Source of the DNA: Pyrinomonadaceae bacterium
GTDB lineage: Bacteria; Acidobacteriota; Blastocatellia; Pyrinomonadales; Pyrinomonadaceae
Length of the DNA stretch: 64,000 nucleotides
Reading direction: 5' to 3'
Assembly (NCBI GenBank): GCA_030841085.1
Contig: JAVEDP010000021.1
Coordinates: 212,909 to 276,908, forward strand
Shown: piece by piece, positions 18,553-26,210 of the stretch
Numbering within the stretch: position 1 is the first letter of the stretch
Layout: each line of letters begins with the position of its first letter
The notes under the pieces: model-generated
The model's database searches: none
What the model was told of the DNA's origin: nothing
Seen by the model: the letters and a program-made list of their open reading frames with translations, nothing else
Made by a program: the position numbers and the translations under genes

Positions 18553-19257
18553 ATGGTGGCGAAAAAGGGGGCGAGCTCGAAGAAAGATCGGCCCGCTCAG
18601 AAGACAAAGCCAACCAGCACTAAGCAAGCGCGGCACAGCCGCCGGCGGGTGCGAAAGATTACGAAGCGAACGCCGAAGATTGAGACGCAAGGGACAAGTA
18701 CCAGGCAAGAACGAAAAGGGAGAGAAGCTTTGCGCGAGAGTAAAGAAGAGCATGAGTTGCAACAAGAATTCTTTGCCCACCAGCAGCTCTTTCGCCAGGC
18801 GGTTGAAGAGTCGGCTAACTTGCTCCGACAAGCGGCCCAGGCAGCCCTGCAATCAATCAGTGAGCAAACTGCTGGGAGCGTACCGCAGTCTCGGGAGCCG
18901 AGCGCAACCAACGAGCCAAACGTCCCATTGAAGCCCTTCACCGCTGAATTCGTTGACAACGCATACAAGCGTGCCAAGGAGATGTTTGCCGAGTTAGACC
19001 CGGCGGGGGCTAGGGTTGGACCAGCCACCTCGCAAACCCCGGTACCGGTGCCGGTGCCGGTGCCGGTGGCGGTGCCTGCGATTTTCCCCCTGCCAGATGT
19101 CCTCGCGGCGACTGCGACTCTGATGAGTCAAGCCACACAGTATTTGAATGTGGCGACACAAACCATGATGCACGAATTGGACGGCCGGCTCAGCGCCGAA
19201 GCCGCGAACAAAAGAACTCAACCGGTGACGCCACCAAGTCGAAAACGGAAGCCGTGA
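18553..19257 (+). CDS. R-body locus basic protein with a Val-Pro repeat and helical C-terminus
   Basis: 234 residues in three parts. Residues 1-60 are very basic and disordered-looking (SSKKDRPAQKTKPTSTKQAR), as in a nucleic-acid- or polymer-binding tail. Residues about 65-105 form a likely coiled coil (ELQQEFFAHQQLFRQAVEES). A VPVPVPVPVAVP stretch encoded by hexamer repeats leads to a final helix (ATLMSQATQYLNVATQTMMH) recalling phasins. There is no signal peptide. Function unknown; a scaffold for the ribbon is one possibility. Confidence 0.65.
   Translation: MVAKKGASSKKDRPAQKTKPTSTKQARHSRRRVRKITKRTPKIETQGTSTRQERKGREALRESKEEHELQQEFFAHQQLFRQAVEESANLLRQAAQAALQSISEQTAGSVPQSREPSATNEPNVPLKPFTAEFVDNAYKRAKEMFAELDPAGARVGPATSQTPVPVPVPVPVAVPAIFPLPDVLAATATLMSQATQYLNVATQTMMHELDGRLSAEAANKRTQPVTPPSRKRKP
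19039..19078 (+). repeat. Coding hexamer microsatellite (CCGGTG)n
   Basis: About six CCGGTG/CCGGTA/GCGGTG units in a row encode the Val-Pro repeat of the basic R-body locus protein. A change of whole units keeps the frame and would change linker length. Confidence 0.8.
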
Positions 19258-19314
19258 ACTATGCCTGGCGCTGGCGATTGTCAACTATCCGGGCCGGAGT
19301 GAAAGAAGAGAAGA

Positions 19315-19623
19315 ATGGTTAAAGATTTAAACAGTACCGCGGAAGGCTTGGTTGAGGGTATCGGCATGGAGCTGCACCCGTACCCGCCACCAGACGGCGG
19401 GCCGGCGACCCGCACTCCGATGCAGCCTCAAAGCGGCGAGTGGACTCTTCGCTACAACTATGCAGAGCCGACCACACTATCCGTATTCGTGACTGTTTCT
19501 TTCGGTCCTCCATTTGCGTCCACCGCTGACCTTTCAGCTGACATGACTGCGTCCCAGGTGAGCAGTCTCAGGGATTGGCTGAGCGGCATAATAACCGCAA
19601 TGACAAAGTCGTCCACGACCTGA
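19315..19623 (+). CDS. R-body locus hypothetical protein, 102 aa
   Basis: 102 residues, acidic N-terminus then a proline-rich stretch (MELHPYPPPDGGPATRTPM) and a predicted beta region (EWTLRYNYAEPTTLSVFVTVSF), ending in a helix. No signal peptide or known motif. A purine-rich site (AGAAGAGAAG) precedes the ATG. It lies 20 nt before the protease gene and may be its partner, for example an inhibitor or chaperone; that is inference only. Confidence 0.6.
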   Translation: MVKDLNSTAEGLVEGIGMELHPYPPPDGGPATRTPMQPQSGEWTLRYNYAEPTTLSVFVTVSFGPPFASTADLSADMTASQVSSLRDWLSGIITAMTKSSTT

Positions 19624-19643
19624 CGGCGAAAGGAGTGAGAGCC

Positions 19644-20489
19644 ATGCCCCTCGTATTTAATACCAACTACGTCAACAATTTTCCCGCCAATGCCATGGCT
19701 GCTTTCCAGCGTGCCCAAAATACGTGGATCGCCGCTCTTCCAAATGCGAATGCGACGATCGATGTTTCTGCGGTCTGGGGCGCGACCCTGCCGCAGAATT
19801 TAACTGCCATCTGTATTCCTAACGCCATCCAGAGTTTTCTTAATGCGCCGGCGGCAAATGTCTGGTATCCAAGCGCTCTGGCCGACAATCTCGCTAACCA
19901 GGACCTGCAGCCAAACGATGAAGACATGACTGTGTTTTTTGCGCAACTTCCTCAGCAGTTCGACTGGAACGTAGCGGCTGGCCATCCACGGGGAAACCAA
20001 TACGATCTTGAGTCGATCGCTCTTCATGAACTGGCCCATGGTCTCGGCTTCGCCGGCGGGTTCTGGGCCATAGGGTGGCCATGGCGGGGCAGTTACGGAG
20101 ACGCTCAGTTGATCGCTCTTGCTAATCAGGTGATTCAGGGCTCGGGCCACGGGCAGGCCCTGGGTTTCATACTACCTATTCTCAATGGACACCCCAGCAT
20201 CTACGGCACGCATATTCAGGATGTGAACGGAAATTATCTGACCGATCCCAACCATTACGTTAATAATCCTCCGTCGAACCAGCTTGGTGCTCAACTCATC
20301 GGCGGCAACCTATTTTTCGATCTGAATCCACGCGTTCCGGTTTACGCTCCGAACCCCTTTGTTCCATTTACCAGCATTGATCATTTGGTCGATCCTACTT
20401 CGCTGATGCGGCCAGGCATCGCCGCGGGCCAGCAAGTTCGCGCAGTGGACGCACCCGTCCTGCAAATCCTAAATGCCTTGGGATGGTAA
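19644..20489 (+). CDS. HExxH zinc metalloprotease of the R-body locus
   Basis: 281 residues. The zinc site is HELAHGLGF with His128, Glu129 and His132; the position 6 residues beyond His132 is Gly instead of the His or Asp of standard metzincins, so the third ligand is elsewhere. A Met-turn-like DPTSLMRPG and the closing APVLQILNALGW are present. ATG 19644 follows AAAGGAG; the frame open from 19575 overlaps the preceding gene. Proteases with this core are often exported, but no signal peptide is visible here, so it likely stays in the cytosol with the R-body. Candidate effector or processing enzyme. Confidence 0.8.
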   Translation: MPLVFNTNYVNNFPANAMAAFQRAQNTWIAALPNANATIDVSAVWGATLPQNLTAICIPNAIQSFLNAPAANVWYPSALADNLANQDLQPNDEDMTVFFAQLPQQFDWNVAAGHPRGNQYDLESIALHELAHGLGFAGGFWAIGWPWRGSYGDAQLIALANQVIQGSGHGQALGFILPILNGHPSIYGTHIQDVNGNYLTDPNHYVNNPPSNQLGAQLIGGNLFFDLNPRVPVYAPNPFVPFTSIDHLVDPTSLMRPGIAAGQQVRAVDAPVLQILNALGW

Positions 20490-20630
20490 ACCGCGTGCCT
20501 TTAGCAGTAACGTCTGTAAAATCTGACTCTACTGAAGCGGAAGTAAAACATTCAGCCTCCAGCTCAAGTGTAGCGTCTCGTTAATCGTGGTCCATAAGTA
20601 ATCGGCTGACTAGTAAAAGGAGAAGACGTC

Positions 20631-20792
20631 ATGACAATTGGATTCCTTTTTTGGCTCCTGATGATTCTATGGTTGCTTTTCGGCGCCTGGGCCTACTGGC
20701 CCGATCGCAAAGTTTTTGGCGGCCATTTCTTATTGTGGCTTCTACTCTTTCTGTTGGGATGGTCGGTGTTCGGATTTCCCATTAGAGGCTAG
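20631..20792 (+). CDS. 53-residue membrane peptide with two helices
   Basis: A short gene with a strong ribosome-binding site (AAAAGGAGAAG, 7 nt spacer). Residues 3-21 (IGFLFWLLMILWLLFGAWA) and about 30-47 form two hydrophobic helices joined by a short polar loop YWPDRKVFGG. The tryptophan-rich pattern and PI-R-G end recall small conserved two-helix proteins of other bacteria. It lies between the protease and the histidine kinase; a role at the membrane in R-body release is speculative. Confidence 0.65.
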   Translation: MTIGFLFWLLMILWLLFGAWAYWPDRKVFGGHFLLWLLLFLLGWSVFGFPIRG

Positions 20793-21052
20793 GAAGCTTA
20801 GCCCACCGCCACTGCGCTTCCGGGTATCGCGAGCGGCGCTACCAACCTGGCGGAACCTCAATACCATCCCAAGCGTGCTGCAAGGTTCTTCGTGGCCGCC
20901 GATTGGCGCTTATCGGCGTAAACCCCGGCCAGGCAAATCCGTGCTTATTTGCGGAAAACTGCCCGCCAAAATGTCTTCATTCAGCCAAAAGATCGTTGCT
21001 AGCTACGTTAAGAACAATCGCTCGCGCGGCCAACGTCACACGCAAGACTTTG
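20793..21052. other. Gap without a recognisable gene
   Basis: Several short overlapping frames occur but none has a ribosome-binding site or convincing composition. It ends where the leader element copy B begins. Confidence 0.5.
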
Positions 21053-21163
21053 GCTGGCATGACAGTTGATTTGTTCCCTCCGGGCTCCTGTGCGGCGCGG
21101 CAAGCGCGGTAATTGTCGCGATACGCCATAACTGTTTTGCCCTACTCCGGCCTTTTTTGTCCG
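21053..21163 (+). promoter_or_regulatory. Duplicated ~110-nt leader element, copy B
   Basis: Second copy of the element at 11786-11893. It begins with the identical GCTGGCATGACAGTT and ends with the related TCCGGCCTTTTTTGTCCG. Here the sigma-54-like -12 position reads TTGA. ACAGTT can pair with AACTGT about 55 nt downstream. It ends 52 nt before the histidine kinase start, where a promoter or leader is expected. Confidence 0.55.
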
Positions 21164-21215
21164 CTTTCCCGCGTGCCCCCGCAAGCCAATCCAGTACTCC
21201 GTTCAGGAAACCGAT

Positions 21216-24056
21216 ATGAATGAAAATGAAAGTCGCCGGCGCCCCAACGCCATTGCGAAGGACCTCATAGTTATTTGTACTGGGCTGGTTGCAGCTTTAA
21301 TCCTAGCGATACAACTCGAGCTCTTCGAACAATTTACTAAGTGGCCCACGACTCACGATGAGTGGTTGATCGACGAGATCCTGGTAATGCTGGTCCTGGT
21401 CGGACTCGCGGGCGGAGTCTTCTCATGGCGCAGGCTGAGAGAGCTTCGTGCGGAAGTAGCCTGCCGGCGGAGAGCGGAAGAGTCGCTGCGCGAGGCCGAA
21501 GAATGCTACCGAGCTAACTATCGGGACATCACCGAGCGCAAACGCGCCGAAGAAGCCTTGCGAGAAAGTGAAGCGAACTTTCAACGCATAGTTGAAGTCT
21601 CGCCCGACGCGATCATCGTTCATCGAGACGGCATAATAGATTTCGTAAACAACGCCGGTGTGGAGATGATCGGCGCCGCTTCCAAGTCGGAAGTGATTGG
21701 CAAGTCAGTCTTTTACCGCATTCCACCTGCTTACCACGAGGTGATGGCGGAACGTGTAGGCAAACTACAACACGGAGAATTTCCCCCTCCGGTTGAAATC
21801 AAGTTAACGCGAATGGATGACACCGAGTTTGATTGCGAGGTCTTGTCTGTCCCGTTCAAGCGCGGCGATCATTTTGCGGTCCAGGTTATCGCGCGCGATA
21901 TCACGCGGCGCAAGCGGGCCGAGCAGGAACAAAACAGATTACAAAGTGAACGAGACAATTTGCTGGAGCAACTGCAGCTACAAATGGAGTTCATGCCGAT
22001 CGCCTTACTGCTTACCGACGAAAACTTTTGCACAACTTACTGGAACCCTGCAGCCGAAAGGATTTTCGGCTTCACCAAAGAAGAAGTTCTGGGTACTTAT
22101 AGTCAACGATTAATTGTTCCACCCGAGTTGCAGGAGATCGTTGAGGAGATTTTCAAGCGCACCGCCACCGGCGAATCGTTGTCGAGTTCCATCGCCGACA
22201 ATGTCACCAGGGACGGACGCCGAATAACTTGCGAGTGGTATACCACGCCGCTGAAGAAGGCCGACGGCACGTTCGTCGGCATGATGTCGATGGCTCAAGA
22301 TGTAACGGAGCAAAAACAGGCCGCGAACATTTTGCAGGAAGCCAACGAAAGGGCGCTAACCGATTACGAGCGGCTGGTCGAAAGATTTGCGGTGCTGGGT
22401 CAGACGTTAGGAAATGCTCGCGACCTCACCATTATCTTCCGCGCCTTGCGCGACTTTGCCGTCCTGTCGGTGCCTTGCGACGGAATGATGATCTCTCTTT
22501 ATGACGCCGAAAGGAAAACCCGAAAATTTTCTTATTGCTGGGCAGACAATATGGAGTTTGACCCCAGCGATCTCGGTGACATGCCGGTGGGAGACGGGCT
22601 GACTGGGCGGGCCATCAAGTCCGGTTCCGTTGTTATCCAAAATGACTTCCATGCGGAGTTAATAGGAAGAGGGACGTCAATGGTGATTGGCGAATGCTCC
22701 GAGGGGAGAACCCCGCTGTCAGCTTTGTCGGCACCGATGACGGTAATGGGCCGAACTATTGGCTGTGTCGAGATTCAGAGTTACCAGCCGGGCGCTTTTG
22801 AGCAAGAACACGCTACGGCGATGCGCCTGGCGGCAAACCTGGTGGCGACTGCGGTGGAAAACGTCTCCTTGATCGAGCGCGACCAGGCAAAAGAAGAGCA
22901 GCTAAGGCAGTCGCAGAAGATGGATGCCATTGGTCAGCTTGCGGGTGGCGTAGCACACGACTTCAACAACCTGCTTACAGTCATTAACGGATACAGCGAT
23001 CTTGCTTTAAGAAGACTGGGAAACGCAGACCAACTGGACAAGCCGTTGCGGGAGATTAGCAAAGCGGGAGCGCGCGCCGCGGCGCTTACCCGCCAACTGC
23101 TCGCATTCAGCAGACGACAGATGTTGCAGGCTAAGGTGCTGGATCTGAATTCAGTTGTCACGGAAATGGACACGATGCTGCAAAGATTGATTGGCGAGGA
23201 CGTAGATCTCGTAACCATCTTGAAACCCGCCCTGGGACAGATCAAAGCCGATCCCGGCCAGCTTGAGCAGGTAATGCTCAATCTGGTGGTGAACGCGCGC
23301 GACGCAATGCCTAAAGGTGGAAAGATTACGATTGAAACCAGTCATGCATATCTCGACGAAGCTTACGCTCGCGAACACGCCGGCGTGCGCTGCGGACATC
23401 ATATAGTCTTGACGATTAGTGACACTGGCAGCGGCATGGACGCAGAAACGCAGAAGCGAATCTTTGATCCTTTTTTTACGACTAAAGAAGTCGGCAAAGG
23501 AACCGGGCTGGGTCTGGCGACAGTTTACGGTATTGTGAAACAAAGCGAGGGTAGCATTTGGGTTTACAGTGAAATGGGAACCGGCACAACCTTCAAAGTC
23601 TATATCCCTCGCGTCGACGAAGTCGTGGAGGAAGAGGAATTGGCCGGCAATCGTGGCTCAGTTCCGGGGGGATCCGAGACGATTTTGCTTGTCGAGGACG
23701 AGGATTTAGTGCGCGACCTGGCGGTGGAAATTCTCGAAGAATTCGGCTATGTGGTAATCACTGCAGCCAACGGTGAAGAGGGCCTTCGCATTTGCAAAGA
23801 GTTTGCGGGAGGCATCGATTTACTGATCAGCGACGTTGTGATGCCGCGGATGAGTGGGCGCGAACTGGCGCAACACATCTCAGTACTGCGGCCGGAAACC
23901 AGGGTCTTGTTTATGTCGGGTTACACGGACGATGCAATTGTGCGGCATGGAATCCTCGAAGAAGACATGGCCTTTATCCAAAAGCCTTTTTTGCCGGACG
24001 CCTTGGCACGCAAAGCGCGAGAGGTGCTCGATATACCTGTGCTACAAGTTGCGTGA
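21216..24056 (+). CDS. Hybrid sensor histidine kinase (PAS-PAS-GAF-HisKA-HATPase-REC)
   Basis: 946 residues. Two membrane helices at about 16-34 and 54-71, a coiled stretch, PAS domains at about 118-232 and 252-366, and a GAF domain at about 390-550. The kinase core has the phospho-acceptor His581 in GGVAHDFNNLL, N box NLVVNARDAM, G1 DTGSGM and G2 GTGLGL. The C-terminal receiver (about 820-940) carries Asp873 in LLISDVVMP and the KP pair in FIQKPF. ATG 21216 follows AGGAAA. It closes the R-body block and may sense the cue for ribbon expression; no separate output regulator is next to it. Confidence 0.9.
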   Translation: MNENESRRRPNAIAKDLIVICTGLVAALILAIQLELFEQFTKWPTTHDEWLIDEILVMLVLVGLAGGVFSWRRLRELRAEVACRRRAEESLREAEECYRANYRDITERKRAEEALRESEANFQRIVEVSPDAIIVHRDGIIDFVNNAGVEMIGAASKSEVIGKSVFYRIPPAYHEVMAERVGKLQHGEFPPPVEIKLTRMDDTEFDCEVLSVPFKRGDHFAVQVIARDITRRKRAEQEQNRLQSERDNLLEQLQLQMEFMPIALLLTDENFCTTYWNPAAERIFGFTKEEVLGTYSQRLIVPPELQEIVEEIFKRTATGESLSSSIADNVTRDGRRITCEWYTTPLKKADGTFVGMMSMAQDVTEQKQAANILQEANERALTDYERLVERFAVLGQTLGNARDLTIIFRALRDFAVLSVPCDGMMISLYDAERKTRKFSYCWADNMEFDPSDLGDMPVGDGLTGRAIKSGSVVIQNDFHAELIGRGTSMVIGECSEGRTPLSALSAPMTVMGRTIGCVEIQSYQPGAFEQEHATAMRLAANLVATAVENVSLIERDQAKEEQLRQSQKMDAIGQLAGGVAHDFNNLLTVINGYSDLALRRLGNADQLDKPLREISKAGARAAALTRQLLAFSRRQMLQAKVLDLNSVVTEMDTMLQRLIGEDVDLVTILKPALGQIKADPGQLEQVMLNLVVNARDAMPKGGKITIETSHAYLDEAYAREHAGVRCGHHIVLTISDTGSGMDAETQKRIFDPFFTTKEVGKGTGLGLATVYGIVKQSEGSIWVYSEMGTGTTFKVYIPRVDEVVEEEELAGNRGSVPGGSETILLVEDEDLVRDLAVEILEEFGYVVITAANGEEGLRICKEFAGGIDLLISDVVMPRMSGRELAQHISVLRPETRVLFMSGYTDDAIVRHGILEEDMAFIQKPFLPDALARKAREVLDIPVLQVA

Positions 24057-24158
24057 GAATGGGATCAGTTGCGAGAAGTGATGACACGAATCATGGTGGT
24101 ACTGACTTTCAGGAGGCTCTGATTAAGTTCTTCGACGCGTAGCGCCGGTAGAATTTAG

Positions 24159-24178
24159 CCTGGCCTTTCAAGGCCAGG
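24159..24178 (+). terminator. Hairpin downstream of the hybrid kinase
   Basis: CCTGGCCTT pairs perfectly with AAGGCCAGG around a 2-nt loop, 100 nt after the kinase stop. There is no T tract, so a terminator role is only likely by position. Confidence 0.35.
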
Positions 24179-24240
24179 AACTTGTCAACGAGTCGGTCGC
24201 GTCGCGTAGCGACGTCTGAACTTCTGCTATTTTCGACCGT

Positions 24241-24298
24241 GTAGGACAGACATTCCTGTTTGTCCCTTTCCAATTAAAATGGACAGGCAGGAATGCCT
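24241..24298. repeat. GGACAGGCAGGAATGCCTGTCC-type palindromic repeat, truncated copy
   Basis: The same element occurs intact at 26139-26203 and, split, at 44101-44376. Arm 1 reads AGGACAGACATTCCTG..., arm 2 GGACAGGCAGGAATGCCTG. In this copy arm 2 ends at CCTG and runs directly into the era fragment, having lost only its last few bases. Confidence 0.85.
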
Positions 24299-24498
24299 GC
24301 GCGATCTTTGTCGAGCGCACTACACAGGAAAAGATCGTGATCGGCAAAGGCGCGGCGCGCTTGAAAGAAATCGGCATACAGGCGCGCGCTGACATTGAAA
24401 GCCTGATCGGACATCGCTGTCACCTCGAGTTGTTCGTCAAAGTCGAAAAAGACTGGCGCGACAAGCAAAACCTGCTGAATGACATGGGGATTCATTAG
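24299..24498 (+). pseudogene. 3' fragment of era (KH domain only)
   Basis: Encodes AIFVERTTQEKIVIGKGAAR followed by the rest of the Era KH domain to a TAG stop, with no start codon and no GTPase domain. It aligns with 11251-11449 of the intact era. Most nucleotide differences are synonymous, except for the last dozen codons, which read DKQNLLNDMGIH instead of DKAALLEELGIQ. That pattern suggests an originally functional era from another lineage or an old duplicate, not a recent copy. The 5' break coincides with the end of the adjacent palindromic repeat. Confidence 0.9.
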
Positions 24499-24638
24499 AA
24501 CAGCCTCGGCGTTCCGAATGCATTAGTGCTCAGCGCGCCAGCTATTGACGCCTCTGTCGTTTAGGCGTAAAAGCAACTTACCTCGCGAGCATTCTTTTCT
24601 CACCACGCCACCGTGGCTTCACCGAAAGGAAGAATCAT

Positions 24639-25232
24639 ATGCTTAAGAAGATTACCAGCCTGGGAATGCTAACCGTTGGCATCTTACTACTCGCTGTTTG
24701 GATGCACCGTGACTCACCAAAGTCGACTGCCTTCGCCCAAGGCGCCGACACTTGCACAAGACTGATCAATTCCTGCTCCTCCGATTGTGATGAAGCAGTG
24801 ACTTGCCGGGAAGAGGTGCTCAAAAAGTGGGTGGCACAGTGCAAGAAAAACCCTCTCGACGCAGATGAGATCCAGCAGCACATCATTGCCGAATGCAACG
24901 AGTGTAATCGGCGTTGCCGCTGGTTCGAAGGAACGTGGGAGGGAAAGGGTTACCAAAGCAACACGAAAACCTCCTGGACCATACGATTCACGGCGCAAGG
25001 CGATTCTTATGACATAGAATACCCGTCTCTTTCCTGTGGAGGAAAATGGTATTTACTCTCGAAAACTTCAGCTCAGGCGAGATTCAGAGAAAGAATTACC
25101 TATGGGCGCGAAGCGTGCGTGGACAGTGGCCTGATAATGCTTGAGAGAGTAAATTCCTCTGAGCTGGGATTTAGGTGGTCGGAAAACGATTCCGGTCCCG
25201 TGCTTGCCGCCGGCAGACTCAGAAGGCAGTAA
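24639..25232 (+). CDS. Secreted Cys-rich protein with a lipocalin-like C-terminal half
   Basis: 197 residues. A signal peptide (about 1-34, hydrophobic LGMLTVGILLLAVWM, cleavage near AFAQG) is followed by a cysteine-rich helical part with eight Cys in residues 38-95 (CTRLINSCSSDCDEAVTC, ECNECNRRC). A beta-rich domain follows (FEGTWEGKGYQ, SWTIRFTAQGDSYDIEYP, GRLRR) that resembles small lipocalin/extracellular beta-barrel folds. Function unknown. It stands just right of the era fragment. Confidence 0.7.
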   Translation: MLKKITSLGMLTVGILLLAVWMHRDSPKSTAFAQGADTCTRLINSCSSDCDEAVTCREEVLKKWVAQCKKNPLDADEIQQHIIAECNECNRRCRWFEGTWEGKGYQSNTKTSWTIRFTAQGDSYDIEYPSLSCGGKWYLLSKTSAQARFRERITYGREACVDSGLIMLERVNSSELGFRWSENDSGPVLAAGRLRRQ

Positions 25233-25272
25233 TTCTCCGCGGCGCTCTCATTCGAAATTACTTGTTTAGAAC

Positions 25273-26142
25273 GTGGACGGCTCGAACAAAAACATCAAGC
25301 TTTGGTACTCGCTCGAGCTTGAAAGCGAAGCAGGCGCCCACGAGGCCGTCGAATATGCACTGATGGAAGCGGGCGCGTTGGGCACGGAAACCAAGCAGCG
25401 CGACGACGAGCTGTTAACGGTATTGGCATACTTCGAGGCGCCTCCTGAACGCGAACTCGTGCGCACGGTGTTGGCCGAAGCTTTACGAATTTATGAGTTG
25501 CCGACATCTGCAGTTCGCGCGATGAACACTCGCGAAATTGAAGATCAGGACTGGCTGGGCGAGTGGAAGAAAAACTGGCAGCCAGTTAGGACCGGTCGTT
25601 TCGTCGTTGCGCCGCCCTGGAGTGACTTTCCGGACGCGAACGATCAAGTTGTAATTCGTATCGAGCCAGGCATGGCCTTCGGAACCGGCACGCATGAAAC
25701 AACGCGTTTGTGTTTGGCGGCAATCGAAAAATATTTTGCCGGGGGAAGTTTTCTCGACGTGGGAACTGGAACCGGCATACTCGCAATCGCAGCGGCTAAG
25801 CTTTTTCCTGACGCGCGCGTCGAGGCTATCGATACCGACGCGCAGGCAGTTGAAATAGCTGCTGAGAACGCTCGCTTAAACGGCGTCGCTGCTAATATTG
25901 AATTTCGGGTTGGCTCAGTTGACGAGACAACCGCGTCCGCGGATTTTGTTTGCGCGAATCTGACAGCGGACGTGATTAGTTCGATACTGCCGCAGCTCAT
26001 CGGCGCGACTTGTGGACGGTTGGTCCTTTCCGGAATTCTTGACGTGCAGTTGGAGGTCGCGCGCGCGCGGCTTCACGAGTGCGGCGTATCCGAACCCTCG
26101 GAAATCATGAGTGACGGCGAATGGGTTGCGCTGATGGTGTAG
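25273..26142 (+). CDS. prmA: Ribosomal protein L11 methyltransferase PrmA
   Basis: SAM-dependent enzyme that trimethylates ribosomal protein L11. Family motif EPGMAFGTGTHETTRL, SAM-binding LDVGTGTGILAIAAAK, acidic loop AIDTD and CANLTADV are present. Length 289 matches. It begins with GTG 25273, without a strong ribosome-binding site. The TAG stop is part of the palindromic repeat that separates it from rsmE. Confidence 0.93.
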   Translation: MDGSNKNIKLWYSLELESEAGAHEAVEYALMEAGALGTETKQRDDELLTVLAYFEAPPERELVRTVLAEALRIYELPTSAVRAMNTREIEDQDWLGEWKKNWQPVRTGRFVVAPPWSDFPDANDQVVIRIEPGMAFGTGTHETTRLCLAAIEKYFAGGSFLDVGTGTGILAIAAAKLFPDARVEAIDTDAQAVEIAAENARLNGVAANIEFRVGSVDETTASADFVCANLTADVISSILPQLIGATCGRLVLSGILDVQLEVARARLHECGVSEPSEIMSDGEWVALMV

Positions 26143-26203
26143 GACAGACATTCCTGTCTGTCCCTGGTTTGCATAATGGACAGGCAGGAATGCCTGTCCC
26201 ACA
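26139..26203. repeat. GGACAGGCAGGAATGCCTGTCC-type palindromic repeat, intact copy
   Basis: Two arms of about 23 nt (each itself partly palindromic) around an 18-nt spacer, between prmA and rsmE. The GTAGGACAG start of the repeat supplies the prmA stop codon. Confidence 0.85.
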
Positions 26204-26210
26204 AACTACT

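Noticed and set aside
24299..24498. A functional stand-alone KH-domain gene
   Set aside because: No start codon or ribosome-binding site; the frame begins within a palindromic repeat, so it is treated as an era fragment.
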